A stretch of DNA of 64,000 nt. Source: Citrus sinensis. Taxonomy: Eukaryota > Streptophyta > Magnoliopsida > Sapindales > Rutaceae. This document shows, piece after piece, positions 35,282-47,663 of this stretch (positions are counted from its first letter, which is position 1; each line of letters starts with the position of its first letter). The notes beneath the pieces are model-generated. The model saw nothing but the letters and a program-made list of their open reading frames with translations. It had not been told where the DNA came from and searched no databases. The position numbers and the translations under genes are program-made. The stretch spans positions 9,734,001 through 9,798,000 of the forward strand of contig NC_068564.1 in assembly GCF_022201045.2 (NCBI RefSeq), given 5' to 3'.

Positions 35282-37907
35282 TCAAGGCTGGCTAAGAAGT
35301 GAAGGCCTATAAAAGGCATGGCTCTGTGCAATCTCAATGCGTTCCCGCGGATCATTTAAGGTTTCATCCCTCAGCGCTTGCAGAATTGCATGCGAAGACT
35401 GCTCCCTGGATCCCAAAATAAGCCACAAACTTAGTATTAGATTTCATTGATTACTTGTTCAACGATGTGGTAAGAGGTACACATGGTACCTGCGCACACT
35501 TTGGAGCATACCTCACCCTGCCAACTTCGTATATGAATGCTGGAATTCAAATTTTTTGAGTTCAGTTAGGGGGAATTACCTTGTTATAAGTATTTTGTAA
35601 AGAGTCTTCAAGATGGGGCAGAGCTCAACAGGAGCAACCGGCTTGTTTTCTTCTGGATGTAAGACACTCAGGCTTGACTGACTCAGAAGTTCGTAGAAGG
35701 CTCCCACTGCCGAGACACCCTAGTGGATATATAATTGCAGATGTGAGAAATAGCCCTTCTGAAAGATAAAAAGTGTTTTGCAGAAATCGCGATTGATACC
35801 TGAATCATTCCTTTGCCGCTGATGTTCTCACCCATATCTCGACTTAGTTCCCCCTTGGCTAACATTTGACCGTACCATGCATTTCGACCTTTTAACAAGG
35901 TTACATATGTGTCTGCCAGCAATGGTCCTGCAAGCTTCTCAGGCTCCTCTGCTAGCAAATGAGTGATGAATATCATCTCTGATGTACAATGCGCAAAATA
36001 TACTGATTTGCTGGTGGCACTCTCATTGGTAAGAGCTGCTGTCATTCCTGGAAATGTAAATGGGAAGGTCAGTCAATATGTTGGTCAAAATGGAAACAGA
36101 GAAGCATTATTAACAAACATTTATGTCTCAAATTCCAAATAACAGAAATTTTACTTCCAAGTTTTAGATTTCCATGGCTTTATAACTAGAGGCAAAGTGA
36201 TTTTATTGATGTCAACAATTTTAGTTTGATTGGTTTTGTCTTCAAAAAGTTTTCATCAAGTCACCAATTATCTCCTTAATATTGTATCAATCCTGCATTT
36301 TCATTGTGTTCTTAGGATGATTTGTTTTAACATGGAACATAAAGAAGAATTTCAACCACTCTTTGTTCCTGTCCGAAGGATGCTATAAAAGCCTTTTATT
36401 CAACTATCAAAAGTTCGGAAAAATCCAATTATGAATCACATTCCAACATTATTGCGAAAAGAGAATGCAAGACATGAAACTTACACCATATGATACCCAA
36501 AGCTACCATCAAAGTTACCAATCACCCTCATTGGTGGTATAATGGTTGATGTAGTAGAAATACTTGCTCCATATATAAAATTTATTGAGCAACAAGAAAG
36601 TGATACTTACCAGCACCAATGGCATAGACATTTTTCAGGCCACCCATGACTTCATGAGTGACGAGGTCACTGTTATCCCACACAACAAAATGAGGCTGCC
36701 TGAGAAATTTTGCCACCGGCTTCCTCCACTTTTCCGCTCCACAGATTCGAGCATTAGCATATTCTTTATTGTAAATCTCCGATGCAATGTTTGGTCCACC
36801 AAGATAAAGAATGTTATCCATAGGTATTCCAGCTGCTAGGCAGATATACCAAGCTTAGAAAATGGGAGAAAATGGTTTCTAAAGTGGAAAAAGACATGAA
36901 AAACTGAAAGAGATAGCTAAAGAATGAAACAGAAATGGTGTAAAGATACACCAAACACATTTTATAGATTGCAGACTCATAAACATAGTATAAGGGGTTA
37001 TGTAACTGCTTGCATTTCAACACAAAACAGAGCAGGAAGAGATTAAAATTGTTCAATCCAGAGATATCGATGCCCTCAAACATGCGAATTTGTGTGTGTT
37101 TTCACCTATGCAGCTAAAATGCAACCAAACAAGAAATCAATTCACCAATTTTTTACAGAATTAAACAAGATAAAGCCAAGAATCAGATATATACACATCA
37201 GGATGACTATAAGTATCCGAGAAGCAAGTCTTACTTGCTCGGTTAATCATCTGCGTAGGAGTTATGATATGCGGAACAGGTTGCAATGCAGCCTCAATAC
37301 CCTTTGCCAAAGAGATGATTATAGGCACTGTGAGTCTCTCCTTCCAGTAATGGCTAATCTCTTCAAACACGTCGCGAGTTTCAGTCGAAGGCAGGCCATT
37401 CACCACAATATCAGCATCCCACACAGCTTCTTGCAAGTTGGTGACAACCTTCAAAGGACAGAGCGGCGTCTCAATCATGTTCAAGCAAAATCCATCTTTC
37501 AAGATCTCATCCGCGTAAAGGGTCCGATCACCTAACCTTGCCTCAACATACTTCAAATAGGCACACCTCCGGATCAACCTCCTTAACACATCCTCCCTGG
37601 AATTGATCACTTCAAAGAGATGTTCAGCCGTTGCTCTATCAACAGCTTTCCCGGCTCTCCTCCATATCCTAATCTGCACCTTCTCCCGGAACTGGCCGTA
37701 GCTATCTTGCAACAAAGCAGCAAAGACACTGCCCCAAGCACCAGCTCCGACACCAACAATCCTCAATGGATCACCATCAACCTTGCCAAGAAGGCGCCGC
37801 AGCTCATCAAGCTTTTCTTCCAAACCATTGCCATTCTGAACACCCCCATTTGAGTACAAATTTCGATTCATCACCTCAATGCTCCCCACCATTTTCTTGC
37901 AACCCAA
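35282..37907 (-). CDS. GPDHC1: Cytosolic NAD-dependent glycerol-3-phosphate dehydrogenase
   Basis: Reduces dihydroxyacetone phosphate to sn-glycerol-3-phosphate with NADH; in plants the cytosolic enzyme supports the G3P shuttle and redox balance and feeds glycerolipid synthesis (family knowledge). Exons: 37907-37235, 36832-36611, 36047-35800, 35719-35580 and 35405-35282 (stop), all GT-AG and phase-consistent, giving 468 aa. The nucleotide-binding loop [14 protein letters not shown] is at about 50-63; the substrate and catalytic region holds [43 protein letters not shown] (conserved Lys) and TNESATSK. No transit peptide is apparent, which fits the cytosolic class. The symbol follows the Arabidopsis name for this class; a GPDHC2-type assignment cannot be excluded. 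Divergent from the SFGH gene 7.6 kb away. Confidence 0.95.
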
Positions 37908-39089
37908 GAATTCAATTATATCAAGTAACTCTACTTAGCGGGTAAGTTTCAGTTTCTTGATTACGGTTTGATGTTGAACAATGAATCTCAAAACAACTTA
38001 TGGACTAGATTTTATACAAGTTTTGCTCCCACAACCCCCCCACAAATACTTGATTATTATTTGCTTTAATTTATAGACCAAACAAATTTCCACTTCCCAA
38101 ATTCTGCAGATCTTATTGGTAAATTATTGGCCAAAATCAAAACTAATTAATTAGATTTTCACACCAACCAATCAAGAAACTTCGAAACAATAATATACAT
38201 GAACGAATCTGTGTTGTTTCTGAAGAGACGTTGAAAATCACATGACCCCAAAAGAGAAAATTCCAAATATTCTTCGATTGGTCCGTCTGATCAGTTTGTT
38301 CATCTACCCATCTACAAAGTGCGGACAAAACTTCAAAAGCAAAAACAAATAGAAACAATAATAATAATAAAAAAAGAGCCAAAGTCAAAGATCAACCTTG
38401 TCGTGTCGGCAACTACAAAGTTATGTTGTCATCAACAACATTAGCGGTTTATTAAGTTGGTTCGCTTAATTACGAATCAATGCATGCATGCATGCGTGAA
38501 TTGTGTGTGAGATTGAAGACACACACTTAACAAAACACATGAACGTGAAGAAATAATTAATATTGTGAATGTGTGCATAAAGACTCCATGCAAATGCAAG
38601 GCAAGAAACTGGTGACTAATTCAAAAAAAACTTTAATGGCTTTTCACTTTGGTCATACTATTACTAAGAAACGATAAAAGGGGGGACTATTAATGCATTG
38701 ATGGGCACAGTTGAGTAATAAAGATTACGGACGCTGCCAACTTCCCCAACGGTCATTAATATTTTTGCATGCAAAGAATTATATATATATATATATTTGA
38801 TTGCATGTTTCCCAGGCCTCCATCTCTTTCATTTGGTTAGCATTTCAATGGGTAACGTATTAATAATATTCAGCGTCTTATCTTTTTATATCCTGTATTC
38901 GCTTATGGTTTCATTCCAGCTATATATATAGATATGGATATATCTTTGTCATTTGATTCATTTTGTGTCAGATTAATTAATATGCATTAATCGAAACCTA
39001 CCAACGTCATTTCTCGTCTTTATACACGCTATTTGATGTAAAATCAAATTAATATATATATATATATGAAGATTTTTCCAATCCAAACA
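37908..39089. other. GPDH 5' flank and intergenic DNA
   Basis: Contains the GPDH 5' UTR/promoter and AT-rich DNA with a GCATGCATGCATGCGTG tract near 38481 (RY-type repeats) and (TA)n tracts near 38783 and 39050. No gene seen. Confidence 0.5.
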
Positions 39090-39408
39090 GTGGCGGTGCT
39101 AGGAAGTTAATCTAGTAAGAATTAAGTTGAAACAGCTTATAATTTAAAAAAATGGGTCAACAAATAATAATACTAAAATAAAATTTCATTTAAATATTTA
39201 ATTAAATGCATTTATAAAGGTTCTCGACATAGTTTCGTATACTGAAAATTTTTAAAAAATAATTTTATTATCAAGATTACACAATATATCATTTTCTATG
39301 TATACAACAAGATTATCACTTGACCATTGATCTCTTATCTGATTTCATAAATGATTCAAAAGCTGAAAATGCCCTTTCTAGTGTAGTTGTGGCAATTGGT
39401 AAAATCGA
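39090..39408 (-). mobile_element. hAT transposase C-terminal remnant with TIR
   Basis: The minus strand from 39408 encodes the hAT dimerisation-domain signature LPIATTTLERAFSAF followed by KSDKRSMVK. After one frameshift (near 39322) it continues DNLVVYIENDILCNL and a stop, the usual end of TTF-/ZMYM1-like hAT transposases. About 140 bp further out, at 39090, lies CAGTGGCGGTGCTAGGAA, a typical hAT terminal inverted repeat. The opposite end and the rest of the transposase are not found, so this is a truncated, dead copy. Confidence 0.75.
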
Positions 39409-42400
39409 TAAATTTAAAAATTTTGAAAATGATCAAAGGTTTGAGTTTTGTTGTGGGTTCTTTAATAGGATTTTAAAATATATGTGTAAAAATTAATGTA
39501 TGATATTTTAGTTGTTTTTAAGATTTAACAAGAGCTTTTGTAGTAAATTAAATTAAAAATAGGACAAATGTCAAAATGAATTTAAAATATTGGTCCAGAA
39601 TCCGTATTTAAAGCGTTGTATATATACTTTATAATAGTATAAGTTATTTTACAACATTATAAATGTATGAAAAAGTTAATTTAAAATGTTGTATATATAT
39701 AAAAAAATTTCAGTCCAGAATTTTAAAATATAGGAAAATCGAGAAAGCTTAAAAACAAAGTTTAATTTTAAAATACTAATAAACTCCGTAATTTCAAAGT
39801 TTTTCCGAATTTTTCCGGATTGTAAAATCTCGGATCAGAAATGTTTGTATGTATATATGCATGCATTATTGGTCATTATCCTAAAATATATTTACACATT
39901 TGGACCCTTGGGTCCGGCCATATTGCAATGAGTCTGATACTATTCCAAGCCCTTCGATATTTTAATTTTGTAATTCAACGGCCTCAATTAACATTTTTGC
40001 ACATTTCTTGATATATCGAACGAATGCATTTGGGTTAATTAAAGACCAACACCGCTTGATCATGCGAAATCTTTGCAAATTGCACCGGAAAAAGTAAAAT
40101 CTATGGCCTAATGTATAATCCATTGACATCGTCCTTGGTGATAGCATCAGCATATATATGATGTACAGATGTAGTGGTGAGTATTTTCCTCAAATACCTG
40201 ATCATTTTGGAATTAAAAGTGCAACCAAATTATATGGCACTCAAAAATGTTTATCTGAACCAGCTATATGTATACATTGATTATGACATACTAAGAGAAA
40301 AATAGCCTTTGAAACATCCAAATATGATTAATTAGCATTATTTGCCCAATTCAAATTTTGCGTCCTCATTTTTTTTCCAAGATAACACAAATAGTCCATC
40401 CAAGCTTAGAATGCTCATCTAGTCTAGTTGCCTTTAGAATGAAATATACACAAAAGATTTTATTTAAGATATAAGTAGAAGTAGGACCTCAATTATACAC
40501 AAAAAAATAACTTAATTTAAAAAGTAATTAACAACTTAATATTGAACTAATTCAAGGGGGATGCCGTAATTGTTTCTTAAAAGTACCAACAATCTTTGAG
40601 TTATTGGGATTTAATTAGTTTTATATTCTTATCTAATGATTAACAAAATGTTCAGCTCAACACTGAATTCAAATCAGAGTACTTAACATAGAATCAATTT
40701 ATTAACAAGTTACATTCTGTGAACAAGTTAGCAGCTACTTCGATCTAGAAATGAGTTGAAACCAAACCTGCTCATCTCTCATTGATGCTGCTCTAGAAAT
40801 TTCCAAGCTCTAGCCATGACATGCATGGTTACGAGTACAAATCTCATTTTTCCTTTTCCTTAAAGAAATTCATTCTACTTTCTACGATTATAATCGCATT
40901 AAGAAATTAAGCTGAGAGCAATTAATTGCTATGCTCGACGACCAAGAGAACAAAGCTTGCTTAGCAGTTGGGAGCCACTAAAGTGGTAGCCTATTATGTA
41001 TACTAATTAACAAAGCTATCACCTTTTGTTTTAATCTTATCTCATTCTATCAATCAATTAGACAATTAAGAAATCTAGCTACCACAAAACCAATCTTAAA
41101 CTGCTCTCACTCGCATTTAATTTGTAGGACTATCTGCCCTAATAATTGCCCTCTTCTTCTCATAAGCTTAACCATATGATGAAGCCTTCAACTTCTTTTT
41201 TTTAACGATAATAACCTTTTATTACTAATAGCTCAGTTTCTTCTTTCCCCTTCGAATTGTCACTTCTTGGCTTTCAAAGCAAAGAGAAATAAATAATATT
41301 AATAATTGAATTAGCTTGGATAAGCCGATAAGGTACAATTAATGTGGGGTTTGAATGGCAGGACAATAGCTACTAAAGATGAGGCACCCGATATGCTTTT
41401 TTTTTTTTTAAAAAAAAAAGATTTTACTTCTTTTTCAGTTTGATGCATGGATGTTTTATATATATGTGTGTGTATCTAATAAATAATATCAATATTTGTG
41501 ATTCGACACAAATTGTGCAAGTAATTAAACTTAACGCGTTAATAAATTGTTTGAAGATCGATGTTAAGGTGGTTGTATGTAACAGTATTGGGTTTTGATA
41601 ATATTGCATCCTTTTTTTCTTTTCTCTTTTTTTTATGGCTATTAAAGGGAATGCGTGAAGAAGCAAAGCCATTGATAGTGATGACACAAGAAATAAAGTC
41701 TGAGATATCAACAATTGTGTATTGATATGGATTGAAATCCTCTACTGATCTGAGCACTCCTGATATTTTATAGATCTTGTGCTATCTGTGTTTTAATATT
41801 AGTGAATAATTAAGATTTAACTACTTTTTCTTTTTTATTTATTAACCATCAATCATATTAATAGCACATACTCGGATAAAGATCAAATCAAGAGAGAATC
41901 CTGATTCGTATTGATATTTGTATATTTTTTGAAAGCTTCAAACATCATTTGGTAGGAAAGAGGGAAGATATTATTCTTCTATACCTCATTGGAGTTGCTT
42001 CAATGGCTAAAAGTTATAACATTAAACCTTACACTTTCACGGCTTGACCTCACCCTTCAATTTCTTTTAATTGACTCACACAGTTTCAACTCAGAGCCGG
42101 GGTCTTATAAAGGCCACTCCTTTATTGTTGGAGTTAAACCCTTGACTCCTCACTCACTTTATTATCTAACAATAAGTAAACGAAAGAGCAAACTTAAATG
42201 TAACATCCCATATGAATGTTTAAGTAGTTTATCGTCTAAAATAATTTATTACCTAAAAATATTATTATTCTGAAAATTAAATTAAGCCCAAAAGTACCAT
42301 AATAATAAAATCGATTGTGCATTGGAAGTAAAACTAAACTTTAGACTTTCAATCATTATTATTTATTGACAGAACCAAAAGTTCCTCAAAAGGTGGAAGC

Positions 42401-43564
42401 TTAGGTAATACAAATACCAATAAACTTTCTAACAAGTTCACTTGAGGGTTTTTGATATATAATAATTAACTAACGTAGGAGCTCATCTCCTCATACACAA
42501 CAATATTTAATAAATAAACCTATGAATCCACGAATACACAACATTTAATAATAAACTAACAGAGGAGTACCAATTCAAACACTAGACAGGAGCCTAAAGC
42601 AAAGCATCTGACCCTTAAGATTCAGTTTTTATTATTTGCTTTGGTCTAAAAAATGAAGTCGACAAGGGGGGGGAACTACCAATTCAATAAATATGTACGT
42701 ACACAATTAAGAAGCAAGTCCATTTAATTAAGTTCATATACGTATGTCAACACATGAGAGTCCATTGATGGTGATTGAAGAGGCAAAAAAATATATATAG
42801 TAAGAGTAGGCCTTGCATTATGATCTTTAGCTTCATCCTCGCATGGTCTGTAGTAATAATTAATCATATTGAGCCATTAGGTATTAGATTTTTATATTAA
42901 TATTATGGTTCTTTCAGTGGCATCCTTAACTCCGTTGACCGTTGGGACTCAACCGTGTAATTAATAATTCACGACAATAAGTAAATGAAAGAGTAAGTTT
43001 ATGCATTTTAACCCCCCCAAAAAAAAAAAAATTCGTGGAGTAGATAGCGGAATAGTAATTATTCCATATTTTGGTTTTTTGAAATAAAATTTCTAAATTC
43101 AAAAACTAATATAATAAAATTATGTTACATTTTATAAGGTGAAGTGAAGTTAGTAAGATAATTATGATAACTATCCTCTCTTTCTCGATTATGTTTATGT
43201 CAACTCATGTCCGATTATTTTCTTTGATAATATCTCTCTAACATCAAGAACTCTGTTTGGACCAAGAAAAGGGGGTTATTTAAATATTTAGAAGCATAAG
43301 AGATACAAATTCAAGTGGTTTAGGATGATGATACGTACGTTAACAAGTGTCTAAACATAAGGTAGATCACATTAAACATTGTATTATATTTTATTTTAAA
43401 ATATGAGATAGTGGGGGGCTTACTATTAGAGAATAAAATATGACTATCTTAAATTGAGATTATTATTTGTAATTTTTGCGAATAATATCTATTTTTCCAG
43501 TGATAAAGATCAATGATGTAGGGAGCTAAAATCTTTGAGAACAGGTGTAACTTTACTACTTTAG
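39409..43564. other. Long AT-rich intergenic region
   Basis: 4.1 kb between GPDH and SFGH with no supported gene. A short motif close to ACAATAAGTAAACGAAAGAG occurs twice (about 42169 and 42975), hinting at a small dispersed repeat. Otherwise homopolymer and (TA)n runs. Confidence 0.5.
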
Positions 43565-45537
43565 ATGGTATTGACACCTGTAGAAGATGAACTCAAAACT
43601 ATTTATAAAAGGCCAAGATTATGACAGGAAGAAGGGGGGCCAAAAAAATAGAGAACAACAGAATAATTACTTTGAAAAAAAAATTTAAAAATATAATTGG
43701 TTAAAATAAGCTTATGTTAAAATATTAAACAAAAAACAAATGTATTTATAAATAAAAGGATTCTTCAAAATAATTTATTAATTAATTATTTTTAATAGAT
43801 TAAATTAATATATAGTTTAAATTTTTTTAATTACATTTTATAATGTGAAATTCTCCAAATAAAATAAGTAATTTCCTTTTCCTCTAAAAAAAATACTCTT
43901 TTCCAGTTCGAATATTAAAAATAAATTCTTAACCTATTAAAAATTGTAAATTTGATTTATAAAAGTTTTCATTTGCCTTTGAACAAAATATTTATTTTTC
44001 TTCTAATTTTAATGTATACGTGGATGAAATAGAATATTAAAAATTTATTGGAACTAAATAGTAAATAGAATTTCTAAGAGTGGCCAAATCGTCATTATTA
44101 TTATTATTATTTTTGGGAATAATATTTTATTAACTACCATTTCTATTTGATGAAAAAAAAAACAAAAATAGAAAAATCTACACACGATAAAATATAAAAG
44201 CATTAGCTCCTTACACAGCGACCCAGTGAGCGACTCACTTCACCCTATGATCTGCTGAAAGAGCAAAGATCGTACACACACACACAGAACTCAACACAAT
44301 CAATCAGAGAGAAAAATGGAGACGAAGCCGACAGAGATAAGCTTAATAAGGTATTGACACCTGTAAAAAATAAACTCAAAATTATCCACAGAAAGGGCAA
44401 GATTATGACAGCAAGAAGGTGGCGAAAAAAATAGAGAACAACAGAATAATTATTTAAAAAAAAAATTAATATAAATATGACTGGTTAAATTAATTATAAA
44501 ATAAACTTATGTTAAAATATTAAACAGAAAATAATTATATTTATAACTCTTCAAAATAATTTATTTATTAATAGATTAAATTAATTTTTAGTTTTAAATT
44601 TTTTAAATTATATTTTATAAGGTGAAAGTCTCCAAATAAAAATAAAGTAATTTCCTTTTCCTCTAAAAAAACACAATACTCTTTTCTAGTTCAAATTATC
44701 AAATATTAAAAGCAAATTCTTAACCCATTAAAAATAGTAAATTTGATTTTTAAAAGTTTACATTTGTCTTCTAAAATATTTATTTTTTTATAATTTTAAT
44801 ATATACAAGGATGAAATAGAATATTAAAATTTTATTGGAATTAAATAGTGAAAACAAATTAATTAATTAATTCTTTATTAATAATAAATAATTTTTTATT
44901 GATTAATAATATTTTATTTATTATATATTAAATATTAAATAATAATTTATTTATTATTAAAAAGAAAGAGTGTTCAAAATAATTTATTTATTAATAGATT
45001 AAATTAATTTGTAGTTTAAATTTTTTAAATTAAAATTTATAAGTTGAAATTCTCTAAATAAAAATAAAGTAATTCCCTTTTCCTCTAAAAAAAAAAAAAT
45101 CTTTTCCGGTTCAAATATTAAAAACAAATTCTTAACCCATTAAAAATAGTAAATTTGATTTTTAAAAGTTTACATTTGTCTTTAATAAAATATTTATTTT
45201 TCTTAAAATTTTAATATATACAAGGATGAAATAGAATATTAAAAATTTATTGGAATTAAATAGCAAATAGAATTTCTAAGAGTGACCAAATCGTTATTGT
45301 TATTTTTTTGGGAATAATATTTTATTAACTGCCATTTTTATTTGATGAAAGAAAACAAAAATAGAAAAATCAAAAATCTATCCACAGTACATTATAAAGC
45401 ATTAGCCTATTACACAGTGAGTCAGTGACTCACTTCACTCTTTAATCTGCTGAAAGAACAAAGATCGTACACACACAGGGCGAGCTCAACACAATCAATC
45501 ACAGAGAAAAATGGAGACGAAGCCGACAGAGATAAGC
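43565..45537 (+). repeat. Tandem duplication of the SFGH promoter and exon-1 start
   Basis: Unit A (about 43565-44342) and unit B (about 44347-45537) both start GGTATTGACACCTGTA, continue with AAGATTATGACAG and AGAGAACAACAGAATAATTA blocks, and end in the SFGH 5' UTR and first codons. Unit B contains an extra copy of an internal block of about 330 bp, so that block occurs three times (about 43755-44100, 44530-44850 and 44965-45300). Confidence 0.85.
44316..44357 (+). pseudogene. Decoy copy of SFGH exon-1 start
   Basis: The 27 bases from ATG at 44316 match the true first nine SFGH codons (METKPTEIS), preceded by the same 5' UTR (ACTCAACACAATCAATCA). The copy then diverges at the duplication joint and reaches TGA after four more codons. 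If transcribed from its own promoter copy it would supply a short upstream ORF. Confidence 0.85.
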
Positions 45538-47627
45538 AGTTCTAAGATGTTCGGTGGATACAACAAAAGATTCAAGCATTTCAGTACAACACTGGGCTGC
45601 TCCATGAATTTCCACATCTACTTCCCTCCTTCTTCTTCTCCATCCTACAAATTCCCTGTACGTTTTTCTTTCTTTCTCGCTTACCCATTACTCACTTTCA
45701 CTTGAATGTCAATTCCTCTCAGAAAAAGTTTAAGTCTTTTGCTCTTTAATTCTTCCATTTATCCCTGCCTAGGTTTTCACTGTTCTGTTGACTAATGTGT
45801 TTAATTTGATGTTGTGTTTCTTAATCATTAATCTTTGTGCTGGGGCTAGGATGGTAAATTTGTAATTCTTAATCTTCTTCCGTAACATGTTTTATGATTG
45901 GGATTATTGATGCTAAAAAAGATGATTGATATTGATTGAGTGGGAAAGGAACAGAATCAAGCGTGTTTTGTGTTTGAATTTGTTAGAATTTTTTTTTTAA
46001 TTGTGATCTAATTGGATCTGCTTTTATTAATTTTTCAGGTGCTTTACTGGCTCTCTGGTCTTACCTGCACTGATGAAAATTTTATAGCTAAGTCAGGAGC
46101 TCAACGTGCTGCTTCCGCTGAAGGTGTGGCTCTGATTGCCCCTGATACATCTCCAAGTAAGTCATCAACCATCAACAGTACTAAGACATTTTCAGAGCAG
46201 TTTCGAGATTCACAACTTTTTTGCAATACTACGCTTTTTCATATTACCTGATGCAAATGTGCCACCTCTATCAAAAGACCTAGGCGTTGTTATTGAATGC
46301 TTTGTCTAGGTATTCTGACTAATAAATGGTGTGAGCATATTTGAAATGATTTGAGATGTCTTTACCGTATTTGATGGGATGGTTGAGAGATTATATATAT
46401 CTTGTTGGGCCTTTAAGTTTTTTAAGATTAGGATATATGAAAGATTTACAAAAGCTAAACCAAAACATAATGCAAATGGCAAGTCACTAAGTTTATGTAA
46501 TAAGTGAGCTTACTCATCATCCAATCTCGCTTGTGAGATATAACTGGTTAACTTATTTGCATACTAAAGACCGCTTTGATAGTTTAATAGGCATGAGTTG
46601 CTCTGTAGGATGCTGGATTTTGGAACTAAGCAAGATGTATTGGTCATCAATTATGAATTTTGGCTTAAAAATTTAAGTAATTGTGAAACCAGAAGTTGGT
46701 GTCTTCTTCCTTTTCTTTCCATTTATTATTTTTTTTACTCAGGATTTTTGTATCATCAGTGTTTTATACAGTTTATTACATAATGAACTGTTCAAATATC
46801 GCTAATTCCTTTTTCCTCTGTCAGATTATTGGTTAAAATAGCTTTTTCCCCTTGTACTTGGAGAACTGAATAAGAGATTGCTCATACAGCTTCATCTCAA
46901 TGAAAGCAGGATAAACCAAATCATTGTTCAAATAATATAGTGTTACAACTCATATCCAGTCCAAGAATGAGCAGTCGAGACTGTTTAAGTGTGGGCTTTC
47001 TAATTACTTATCACTTGACCATTAAGCTCAGAATTTGTTCTATCTATGCTTCTTGATTCTCCTGTTACTTTTGTCCAGAACCTTAATATATTTTTTTTAA
47101 AAAATAGCATCATCATTCAGAAAATTATAGATTTATTGAGCATCAACCAGCTCATAATTGTTTAACATGGTAGCTAGTCTTCAATGTCTTCTCACTGTAC
47201 TGACTGTGCTATTTCTTATTGGTATTGAAATAATATTAACATGAACTCTTTCCCAACTGCCAGTATATTTTGATAGTCTAAGGAACTGCTTATCTGACTT
47301 TGTCCTTTATTCCCTTATATAATTGCAGGAGGCCTGAATGTGGAAGGAGAGGCAGATAGCTGGGATTTTGGTGTAGGTATGCAATAAGGCTTTTCCCTTT
47401 AATGGTTGTCAGTCACAGCTTTACCACTATGGGCTTTAACCTTTTGTCATTTTGTGAATATTCTATACTAATCTGCATGTCATCCATATTAAAAGCTGTG
47501 GTGTAGTTCATCTTTGGTGGATGCACTGTCCTCAACCTAAATGGAAATAACAGCTGTCATTATGATAGTCTAATTGGATAGGTCAGATTAATGTGGCTCA
47601 TATATCTTCTTTGACTAAAAAATTATT

Positions 47628-47663
<36 letters not shown>

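Noticed and set aside
41424-42273. ORFs of 72-96 codons in the GPDH-SFGH spacer
   Set aside because: Low-complexity, overlapping on opposite or shifted frames, no motif, and no splice or promoter context.
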